Positions 1-5,636 of a DNA stretch of 6,949 nt are shown piece after piece (the stretch's first letter is position 1; each line of letters begins with the position of its first letter). Source of the stretch: Candidatus Bipolaricaulota bacterium (GTDB taxonomy: Bacteria > Bipolaricaulota > Bipolaricaulia > RBG-16-55-9 > DRXL01); the NCBI GenBank assembly GCA_025057405.1, contig JANWXV010000033.1, positions 1-6,949 on the forward strand, in the 5' to 3' direction. The translations under genes were made by a program, and so were the position numbers. The notes under the pieces were generated by a model. It was not told the origin of the DNA. It ran no database searches and saw only the letters and a list, made by a program, of their open reading frames with translations.

Positions 1-483
1 TACGAGCGATTTCTCGAACAGCTGCAAGCTCAGAAGATCGCGCGCCAGCGCCTGCTCATCCCCGTCACGGTCGAGTTCTCCCCAGAGCGCGCTGAGCTGC
101 TGGCTGAATATCTCGCTCTGTTAGAAGATCGTTTGGGAATTGGGGTAGCACACTTGGGCGGTCGAACGTTTGTGATCCGCGAGTGGCCGCAGGTGCTAAC
201 AAGCGACTGGAGCAAGACCGACTTCCAGACGACCCTCGAGCATCTGCTCGCGCTGCTGGAACAAGAGCGCACACCGACGCTAGAAGAGTTCGCTAAGACT
301 CTAGCCGCGCGCGTCGCCTGCGAGAGCGCTGTCGTCAAGAACAAGCCGTTGACGCTCCCAGAGATGGAGTCTCTCGTGCGCCAGCTCAAAGCGACAAAAA
401 ACCCCTATTACTGTCCGCATGGGCGTCCCATTGTATTAGCATACTCGCTCTCGGAACTAGAGAAGAGATTCGGACGAAGATAG
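1..483 (+). CDS. mutL: DNA mismatch repair protein MutL, C-terminal part (5' end outside window)
   Basis: The frame is open from base 1, so this is the last 160 codons of a longer gene; a TTG at 133 is internal, not the start. MutL couples MutS mismatch recognition to strand incision and repair. The visible part is the C-terminal dimerisation/endonuclease domain. Visible residue 2 (E in YERF) matches the last Glu of the DQHA-x2-E-x4-E metal motif, whose beginning lies before the window. QRLLIP at visible residues 16-21 fits the beta-clamp-binding QxxLxP motif. CPHGRP at 138-143 is the conserved metal-site motif near the C-terminus, and the protein ends in FGRR, as is common in MutL. The AC(R/K) motif reads ACES at 106-109. 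The pattern indicates the nicking-endonuclease MutL type of bacteria without MutH. The next gene starts 9 bases downstream on the same strand, with no terminator between, so co-transcription is likely. Identification is firm; the start is not visible. Confidence 0.93.
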   Translation, partial: YERFLEQLQAQKIARQRLLIPVTVEFSPERAELLAEYLALLEDRLGIGVAHLGGRTFVIREWPQVLTSDWSKTDFQTTLEHLLALLEQERTPTLEEFAKTLAARVACESAVVKNKPLTLPEMESLVRQLKATKNPYYCPHGRPIVLAYSLSELEKRFGRR

Positions 484-492
484 AATAGAGCT

Positions 493-1782
493 ATGGACAA
501 AGTCTTTCGCGATCCCGTGCACGATCTCATCCGATTCGATCGCACCCAGGACGCCCTCGTCTTAAAATTGATTGACACGCCGCACGTGCAGCGCCTGCGC
601 CATATTCGACAGTTGGGCACTGGCTCGATGGTCTATCCCAGCGCGACGCACTCGCGCTTCTCCCACGCGCTGGGCACCGCGTTCTTGATGAAGCGCGTCG
701 TGGAGCACTTTTTAGAATTGGCCCCACCCCCGTCTCTAGCTCAAACGCTCAGGGAGCACCGCGAACTGCTCGTGGCCGCCGCGCTCCTGCACGACGTGGG
801 CCACCTCCCGTTCTCCCATCTTCTCGAAGATTTCACGCAAATCCCCCATGAGACCTGGACGGTGCGTCTCGTCCGCCATCCCCACAGCCAACTCCATCGC
901 GTTCTCATCGAAGCCAACCCCCGCTACCCCGAACAGATCGCTCAACTTTTTAATCGCACGTTCAAACCCGCCTTCGCCGTCAAGCTGCTCTCCAGCCAAC
1001 TCGACGTAGATCGCATGGAGTATCTCGTGCGAGACAGCTTGTGCACCGGGGTTACTTATGGCTATTTCGATGTGAACTGGCTCATCCATAGTTTGAGATT
1101 GGTCCAAGAGAACGACGACTGGGAGCTGGCGATTGACCGGCGCAAGGGACTGCACGCCGCTGAGGGCTACGTCTTGGCGCGCTATTATATGTACCAACAA
1201 GTCTATCATCACAAGACGGCGCGCGCGGCTGATGTCTTGATGCGCAAGACCCTTCAACGCGCTGCGGATTTGCTCCGCGCCGGCCACGATCTTCCTATGA
1301 TGCCCCCCCTGCGCAAGCTCCTCCTCCGCCCCGCCGAGCTTTCTCTAGAAGACCATCTCGCCCTGGACGACACCGTCGTGCTCTTCGCCGTGAAAGCGTG
1401 GTGCGACGCTTCTGATCAGATTCTCTCGGATTTGGCGCAGCGCTTTCAGCAGCGACGGCTCTTCAAGACGCTCGACCTAGACGAACCCCAGTATCGCGAG
1501 CACGCAGATAAGCTCGCTCAGATCGCCCACGACGCCGGCTTCGATCCCCGGTATTATCTGGCGCTCGACCGCGCCGCCGACGACCCCTACAAAGAGAGCT
1601 ACTTTCTCAAAGGGCTGCTGGCCAGCGAAAATATCTTTCTGATAGACAGCGACGGCGCTCTTATAGAACTCTCCCAAGCGTCGGACGTGATTCGCGCGGT
1701 GCGCAACAAGACCTACAGCCAAGATCGGCTCTGCTTCCCCGACGAGCTGCGCCAGAAGATTCTCGCGCTCTTCCAGAGCTAG
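493..1782 (+). CDS. HD-domain phosphohydrolase, dGTPase/SAMHD1-like (COG1078-type)
   Basis: A 429-residue protein with the full HD-phosphohydrolase signature: THSRFSHALG at 52-61 (metal His58), LLHDVGHLPFSH at 98-109 (His100-Asp101, then His104 and His109), and SSQLDVDRMEYLVRD at 167-181 carrying the last metal Asp (Asp171 or Asp173). The opening FRDPVHDLI and the RLRHIRQLG stretch near 34-42 are typical of the YwfO/SAMHD1-like branch. Relatives hydrolyse dNTPs to nucleosides and triphosphate, often under allosteric nucleotide control; the substrate cannot be read from this sequence. The C-terminal half (about 230-429) is helical and less recognisable. ATG at 493 is chosen because it opens the conserved N-terminal motif directly after mutL; the ribosome-binding site (AATAGAG region) is weak, so translation may be coupled to mutL. 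No membrane segment or signal peptide is seen. The stop overlaps that of the convergent regulator gene. Confidence 0.88.
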   Translation: MDKVFRDPVHDLIRFDRTQDALVLKLIDTPHVQRLRHIRQLGTGSMVYPSATHSRFSHALGTAFLMKRVVEHFLELAPPPSLAQTLREHRELLVAAALLHDVGHLPFSHLLEDFTQIPHETWTVRLVRHPHSQLHRVLIEANPRYPEQIAQLFNRTFKPAFAVKLLSSQLDVDRMEYLVRDSLCTGVTYGYFDVNWLIHSLRLVQENDDWELAIDRRKGLHAAEGYVLARYYMYQQVYHHKTARAADVLMRKTLQRAADLLRAGHDLPMMPPLRKLLLRPAELSLEDHLALDDTVVLFAVKAWCDASDQILSDLAQRFQQRRLFKTLDLDEPQYREHADKLAQIAHDAGFDPRYYLALDRAADDPYKESYFLKGLLASENIFLIDSDGALIELSQASDVIRAVRNKTYSQDRLCFPDELRQKILALFQS

Positions 1783-2507
1783 ATCAGATTCTCTTTGAGC
1801 TTGATCTCAAAGGGCTGAGCGAGTTCGTTGAGTTTCTCTTTGTTGCGGATGTAGATTTTGGGGCCTTCGAGTTCGACGTAGTTGCGTTCTTTAAAATGGC
1901 TGAGCGTGCGAATGGCCGTCTCAGTCGAGATGCCCGCTAGCTCGGCCAGTTCCGAGCGCGAGAGATCTACGCCGATATAGACCCCCTTCTCCGTCGGCTC
2001 GCCATAGACTTGAGCGATCATCAAGAGAATCCGAGCGAGTCGCTCGTTGCTGCCTTCGTAGCTCGCCTCGACCAAACGATCTTGAAAGGCTTTGATCTCC
2101 CGCGAGAGCTTCTCGATAATCTTGAGCGCCACTTTGGGGTATTTTTCCAAAAACGCCAAGAACGGTTCGCGCGCGTAAAAATTTAAGCGCGCCTCTTCCA
2201 GTGTCTCCGAATACGCTGTATAAACTTCACGGTCGAACATGGATTTTTCGCCGAGCATCTCGCCGGACCCCAAGAGCTTGAGAATCTGTTTCTTCCCTTG
2301 CGGGGTGTGCTTGGCTAATTTCACCTTGCCCGTACAGATAATATAAAAGCCGAACGCGGGTTCGCCCTCTTGGAAGATCAGCTCGTTCTTGCCATAGGAG
2401 ATCGGGCGCGCCATCGCGCGCAACTCTTGCTTGCCTCGCTCGTTCAAATCCGAGAAGATCCACGAGCACTCGCCACGGCAGTCTGCGGGATGATCCGATC
2501 GCGTCAT
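1779..2507 (-). CDS. Crp/Fnr-family transcriptional regulator
   Basis: This 242-residue DNA-binding protein has an N-terminal cyclic-nucleotide-binding-type beta-barrel (about 18-125), a long dimerisation helix (about 124-148) and a C-terminal Crp-type winged helix. Numbers here count from the upstream ATG at 2513. The HTH is clear: RSELAELAGISTETAIRTL at 186-204, with Glu198 and Arg202 where Crp and Fnr place base-contacting Glu and Arg. The phosphate-binding cassette is degenerate: GEMLGEKSMF is present at 84-93, but the Arg-Ser pair of E. coli Crp reads Tyr-Thr (98-99), so classical cAMP binding is doubtful. Cysteines are C12, C16 and C60 only, unlike the four-Cys iron-sulfur pattern of E. 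coli Fnr. I prefer ATG at 2507 because GGGAGG (2520-2515) lies 7 bases upstream of it but only 1 base from the ATG at 2513. It is the last gene of the accD-accA operon. Its effector and targets are unknown. Confidence 0.9.
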   Translation of the reverse strand: MTRSDHPADCRGECSWIFSDLNERGKQELRAMARPISYGKNELIFQEGEPAFGFYIICTGKVKLAKHTPQGKKQILKLLGSGEMLGEKSMFDREVYTAYSETLEEARLNFYAREPFLAFLEKYPKVALKIIEKLSREIKAFQDRLVEASYEGSNERLARILLMIAQVYGEPTEKGVYIGVDLSRSELAELAGISTETAIRTLSHFKERNYVELEGPKIYIRNKEKLNELAQPFEIKLKENLI

Positions 2508-2514
2508 CTCCATG

Positions 2515-2520
2515 CCTCCC
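2515..2520 (-). promoter_or_regulatory. Shine-Dalgarno site deciding the regulator start
   Basis: GGGAGG on the minus strand begins directly after the accA TAA stop (2523-2521). It is 1 base from the ATG at 2513 and 7 bases from the ATG at 2507, so the second ATG is the better start. The position right after the accA stop favours translational coupling or reinitiation from accA. Confidence 0.7.
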
Positions 2521-3495
2521 TTAACTGAAAGATGATTCCGTAATCTCTTCGTAAAGGCCCATCTTGTGAAACTTCTCTCTGCGCTGCTTCTGCAGCACGT
2601 CTACGGGCAGGGCAAGCACCTCGCGCAGATGGCGCTGCCACGCGCTTTTGAGGGCGCACAGGGCCATCTCTGGATCGAGATGGGCACCGCCGGGCGGTTC
2701 GGGAACGATCTCATCAATCACGCCCAATCTTAACAGATGCGGCGCTGTGAGCTTGAGAGCGCGTGCGGCCTCGGGGGCCTTGCTCGCATCGCGGAAGAGA
2801 ATCGCGGCGCATCCCTCCGGTGTAATCACAGAATAGATCGCGTTTTCCAGCATCAAGACCCGATCGCCTATCGCCAACGCGATCGCTCCGCCGCTGCCCC
2901 CCTCCCCAATGATCGTCGCAATGATGGGGACTTTCAGATTGAACAGCTCATAGATATTCTGAGCGAGCGCGCCTCCGATGTTGCGCTCCTCCGCGCCCAC
3001 GCCGGGATAGGCCCCGGGGGTGTCAATGAGCGTCAAGATGGGAAATCCAAAGCGCTCGCCGAGCTTCATCACTCGGAGCGCTTTGCGATAACCCTCGGGA
3101 TGAGGCATCCCGAAGTTGCGCCTCACGTTCTCGGTAGCGTCTCTCCCCTTCTGCGTGCCCACGATGACTACGGTCTGGCCATCAAAGCGCGCGATCCCCG
3201 CGACGACCGCTGCGTCGTCTCCGTAGAGACGATCCCCGTGGAGTTCGTAGAAATCTTCAGTCAGCGCTTGGATGTAGTCGAGGGCGTAGGGGCGCTTGGG
3301 ATGGCGTGCGAGCTTGACGCGCTCCCAGTCGTCGAGTTCTGGAGAGGGCGCGGGGCTGGGCGCAGGAGTTGCTGTCTGTCTCTTGAGGGCTGCGAGCTTC
3401 GCTTCGAGCCGCGCGATCTCCTCGGAGAGATCTACTCCGTTGCGGCTCAGAGCGCGCAACTGCTCGATCTGCCGTTGGAGTTCTTCGTAGATCAT
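2521..3495 (-). CDS. accA: Acetyl-CoA carboxylase carboxyltransferase subunit alpha
   Basis: This 324-residue protein, the usual AccA length, pairs with AccD to form the cytoplasmic carboxyltransferase that moves the carboxyl group from carboxybiotin-BCCP to acetyl-CoA, giving malonyl-CoA for fatty-acid synthesis. Family marks are HPEGYRKALRVMKLGERF at 132-149, IDTPGAYPG at 157-165, GEGGSGGAIALAIGD at 197-211 (crotonase-fold oxyanion region) and the SVITPEGCAAILF stretch at 222-234. The N-terminal 40 residues are charged and helical, as in other AccA proteins. They are joined to the core by a Pro-rich linker (about 41-53) with PAPSP repeated twice, a slightly unusual insertion. ATG at 3495 overlaps the accD stop as ATGA; a weak purine-rich site (GAGAGAAG) lies upstream. 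Operon order is accD, accA, regulator. The biotin-carboxylase genes accB and accC are not in the window. Identification is secure. Confidence 0.97.
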   Translation of the reverse strand: MIYEELQRQIEQLRALSRNGVDLSEEIARLEAKLAALKRQTATPAPSPAPSPELDDWERVKLARHPKRPYALDYIQALTEDFYELHGDRLYGDDAAVVAGIARFDGQTVVIVGTQKGRDATENVRRNFGMPHPEGYRKALRVMKLGERFGFPILTLIDTPGAYPGVGAEERNIGGALAQNIYELFNLKVPIIATIIGEGGSGGAIALAIGDRVLMLENAIYSVITPEGCAAILFRDASKAPEAARALKLTAPHLLRLGVIDEIVPEPPGGAHLDPEMALCALKSAWQRHLREVLALPVDVLQKQRREKFHKMGLYEEITESSFS

Positions 3496-4397
3496 ACGAT
3501 GGCTTCTCTCTGGTGCGCTTCGCCAGCGACGGCTGAGCTGTGAGCAAGCAGCGGCGCGAAGAGCCGCAAGATCTTTATCAGCTCGTCGCGCAACTGCTCG
3601 CGCTTGACGACGTTATCTACAATCCCGTGCTCAAACGCAAACCGATCGGTCTGGAAATCTTCGGGAAGCTCTTGGCGAATCGTCTGTTTGATCACTCTTC
3701 GTCCCGTGAACCCGATGAGCGCGCCCTTCTCGGCGAGCGTGATGTCCCCTAAACTGGCGATGCTCGCTTCCACGCCAGCGGTCGTGGGATAGGTCATGAT
3801 GGAGATAAACGGGAGTTTCGCGTCTTCGAGCCTCTTGCGGGCTGCGGAGGTCTTGGCCATCTGCATCAGCGAGAGGATCCCCTCTTGCATTCGAGCGCCT
3901 CCGGTCGCGGAGATCAACACCAACGCCGCGCGCTCTTGGACAGCGTACTGGATCGCTTGGCAGATCTGCTCGCCCATCACCGAGCCCATGCTGCCACCGA
4001 TAAAGCGAAAATCCATCACCGCCAAGATAACGGGATACCCGCCGATGCGCGCCCGCCCGATGATGATCTCGTTGGCCAGGCCTGTCTCCTCTTGGGCTTT
4101 TTTGACTTTTTCCGAGTAGGGCTTGCCGTCTTCGTCTATGAATTGGAGGGGGTCGGCCGCGACGATCGGGCGGGAGATGTCCTCAAACGAGCCGGGGTCT
4201 ACTAAGAGTTCGATGCGCTCAGGAGCCGTGAGGAAGAAGTACTCGCCGCATTTGGGGCAGATATTATTGTTCTCGCGGACGCGCTTCTTGAAGACGAGTT
4301 CCCCGCAAGCTTTGCACTTCATCCAGAGCGTCTCGTCGTCCTTGCGCTCTAGACGCTCTAGCTCGACCTTGAAGTACTTCTTTCCAAAGATCGCCAA
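3492..4397 (-). CDS. accD: Acetyl-CoA carboxylase carboxyltransferase subunit beta
   Basis: A 301-residue AccD, the zinc-containing partner of AccA. The N-terminal zinc ribbon shows Cys28-x2-Cys31 and Cys47-x2-Cys50. The crotonase-type carboxyltransferase core follows, with DFRFIGGSMGSVMGE at 129-143 and SATGGARMQEG at 163-173, the latter forming the acetyl-CoA/biotin site. The last 15 residues or so are a non-conserved tail. The start is TTG at 4397, giving MAIFGKKYF, a typical AccD N-terminus. GGAG (4406-4403) lies 5 bases upstream, and a stronger AAGGAGG (4416-4410) sits 12 bases upstream; no in-frame ATG or GTG fits better. The rare start codon may limit expression. It is the first gene of accD-accA-regulator, with an extended -10 promoter about 45 bases upstream, divergent from the racemase/CoA-transferase gene. 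The stop overlaps the accA start by 4 bases, favouring equal AccA and AccD synthesis. Confidence 0.97.
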   Translation of the reverse strand: MAIFGKKYFKVELERLERKDDETLWMKCKACGELVFKKRVRENNNICPKCGEYFFLTAPERIELLVDPGSFEDISRPIVAADPLQFIDEDGKPYSEKVKKAQEETGLANEIIIGRARIGGYPVILAVMDFRFIGGSMGSVMGEQICQAIQYAVQERAALVLISATGGARMQEGILSLMQMAKTSAARKRLEDAKLPFISIMTYPTTAGVEASIASLGDITLAEKGALIGFTGRRVIKQTIRQELPEDFQTDRFAFEHGIVDNVVKREQLRDELIKILRLFAPLLAHSSAVAGEAHQREAIV

Positions 4398-4417
4398 AGA
4401 TACTCCGCCCCTCCTTC

Positions 4418-4446
4418 TTGCGTGCGCTCGACGCTCATTCTATTAT
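4418..4446 (+). promoter_or_regulatory. Possible forward promoter of the racemase/CoA-transferase gene
   Basis: TTGCGT (4418-4423) and TATTAT (4441-4446) are separated by 17 bases. The -10 matches consensus at 5 of 6 positions, the -35 only at TTG. The -10 overlaps the accD -10 box on the opposite strand. Transcription would begin near 4453, leaving about 40 bases before the ATG at 4494. Confidence 0.4.
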
Positions 4447-4450
4447 AGCA
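4442..4450 (-). promoter_or_regulatory. Extended -10 promoter of the accD-accA-regulator operon
   Basis: The minus strand reads TGCTATAAT (4450-4442): a perfect TATAAT box preceded by the extended -10 TGn element. No good -35 box lies 16-18 bases upstream, which is usual for extended -10 promoters. Transcription would begin near 4435, giving a leader of about 38 bases before the accD TTG at 4397. Confidence 0.6.
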
Positions 4451-4473
4451 TAAAGTGTAAGCGAGAGGGGAGT

Positions 4474-4480
4474 GGGAGGT
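4474..4480 (+). promoter_or_regulatory. Distant Shine-Dalgarno site before the racemase/CoA-transferase gene
   Basis: GGGAGGT is a strong anti-16S match but ends 13 bases before the ATG at 4494, longer than the usual 5-9. An in-frame TAG at 4485-4487 blocks any earlier start, so the ATG at 4494 stands. The flanking leader is G-rich, with runs at 4467-4470, 4474-4476, 4478-4479 and 4481-4483. Confidence 0.45.
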
Positions 4481-4493
4481 GGGCTAGCACGCT

Positions 4494-5636
4494 ATGTACA
4501 GGCTATTAGATAATATCCGAATTCTCGATCTGACCCGGCTTCTGCCCGGCCCTTATGCTACGCTCTTGCTGGCCGACTTGGGCGCAGAGATCATCAAGAT
4601 CGAAGACCCCAGCGGGGGGGACCCCGTGCGCACTCTGCCCCCGCTCGCCAACGACGGCACAAGCTATCTCTTTCACTGGCTCCATCGCAACAAAGCGAGT
4701 TGCGCGCTGAACTTGAAGACTTCTGTGGGCCGGGAGGTCTTTCTCAAGCTCGCGCAACGCGCCGACGCAATTATAGAGGGCTTCCGCCCTGGGGTGACGG
4801 CGCGTCTGGGCGTGGACTATGCATCGGTGCGCTCCGTGAAGCCTGATATTGTCTATTGCTCGTTGACCGGATATGGGCAGAGCAGTCCCTATCGCGATCA
4901 CGTCGGCCACGATTTGAATTATATCTCGATCGCGGGGCTGTTGGGGCTGACGGGACAAGACGAGCCGGTCATCCCTAGCGTGCCCGTTGCGGATTTAGTC
5001 GGAGGAACGCTCGCAGCGCTCTCTATCGTAGCGGCGCTGCTCAAGCGCGCGCGCACCGGCAATGGCGAGTATATTGATCTAGCGCTCACGGATGCAGCGC
5101 TTTCGCTGATGGCGCTGCACTTCGCCGATTATTTTGGTACACAACAAAGCCCTCAACGCGGACAGCTCCCCTTAGGGGGGCATTACGCGTTCTACGCTGT
5201 CTATAAAACCCGCGACGGGCGTTTTTTGAGCCTAGCTTGTCTGGAGCCGAAGTTCTGGCAGAGCTTCTGTGAGCGCGTCCAGCAACGCGATTGGGTAGCT
5301 AGACAATTCGATCCTGCGCTCACAGCAGAAGTACAGAAGCTTATAGAGAGCCGTTCGCTAGCAGAATGGCTCAGCGTGCTCGACTCACGACAGATCCCCG
5401 TTACGCCCCTCTACGAAGACCTCGCAGCAGTCCTTCAAGACCCTCACGTGCAAGGGCGCAGGCTCTTCGTCGAAGAGTTAGAACAGATGGCTTCTCCCAT
5501 CAGACTGGCGCAGGCGCTCCCAGCCCCAGACCGGCTCGCCCCGCACTTAGGGCAGCAGACCGACGAGATTCTTAGCGAGCTGGGCTTTGCGCCGAGCACC
5601 ATCGCGGGGTGGCGTAGGGAGGGCGTGATAGCCTAA
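4494..5636 (+). CDS. Alpha-methylacyl-CoA racemase-like / family III CoA-transferase (CaiB/BaiF)
   Basis: A 380-residue protein of the CaiB/BaiF fold, with a typical start (ILDLTRLLPGPYATLLLADLGAEIIKIE, residues 10-37) and RNKASCALNLK at 65-75. Several sites favour the racemase branch (AMACR/MCR). GHDLNY at 138-143 supplies His139-Asp140, VADLVGG at 165-171 supplies Asp167, and LEPKFW at 250-255 supplies Glu251, matching the His/Asp/Glu catalytic set and the EPQF motif of AMACR. GGHYAFYAVYKTRDG at 228-242 also follows AMACR closely. Such enzymes epimerise 2-methylacyl-CoAs by alpha-proton exchange; true CoA-transferases use an Asp at the Asp140-like position to carry CoA, so transferase activity is not excluded. 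A G7 run at 4614-4620 and a G6 run at 5175-5180, each encoding Gly-Gly, are in frame. It is divergent from accD and overlaps the NYN gene tail to tail. An acyl-CoA synthetase gene about 1 kb downstream supports acyl-CoA metabolism. Confidence 0.88.
   Translation: MYRLLDNIRILDLTRLLPGPYATLLLADLGAEIIKIEDPSGGDPVRTLPPLANDGTSYLFHWLHRNKASCALNLKTSVGREVFLKLAQRADAIIEGFRPGVTARLGVDYASVRSVKPDIVYCSLTGYGQSSPYRDHVGHDLNYISIAGLLGLTGQDEPVIPSVPVADLVGGTLAALSIVAALLKRARTGNGEYIDLALTDAALSLMALHFADYFGTQQSPQRGQLPLGGHYAFYAVYKTRDGRFLSLACLEPKFWQSFCERVQQRDWVARQFDPALTAEVQKLIESRSLAEWLSVLDSRQIPVTPLYEDLAAVLQDPHVQGRRLFVEELEQMASPIRLAQALPAPDRLAPHLGQQTDEILSELGFAPSTIAGWRREGVIA

Noticed and set aside
133..135. TTG as a start for a 116-residue protein
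   Set aside because: The frame continues upstream to base 1 with MutL-like sequence, including the clamp-binding motif, so this TTG is internal.
736..1287. 183-codon open frame on the minus strand opposite the HD gene
   Set aside because: The HD motifs on the plus strand are unambiguous. The antisense frame shows no family pattern.
2877..2888. GCGATCGC octamer (cyanobacterial HIP1-like)
   Set aside because: I noticed only this single copy, so there is no sign of the enrichment typical of cyanobacteria.
2737..3543. 268-codon open frame on the plus strand opposite accA
   Set aside because: It lies entirely opposite a secure AccA and has no recognisable domain or ribosome-binding site. Long antisense frames are common in GC-rich genes.
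4614..4620. G7 run in the racemase gene as a phase-variation tract (also C7 at 1303-1309 in the HD gene)
   Set aside because: Both are in frame, short, and explained by Gly-Gly and Pro codons in a GC-rich genome. No tract is long enough to argue for phase variation.
4506..4958. 150-codon open frame on the minus strand opposite the racemase gene
   Set aside because: It is a shadow of a well-conserved CaiB/BaiF protein, with no recognisable motif.
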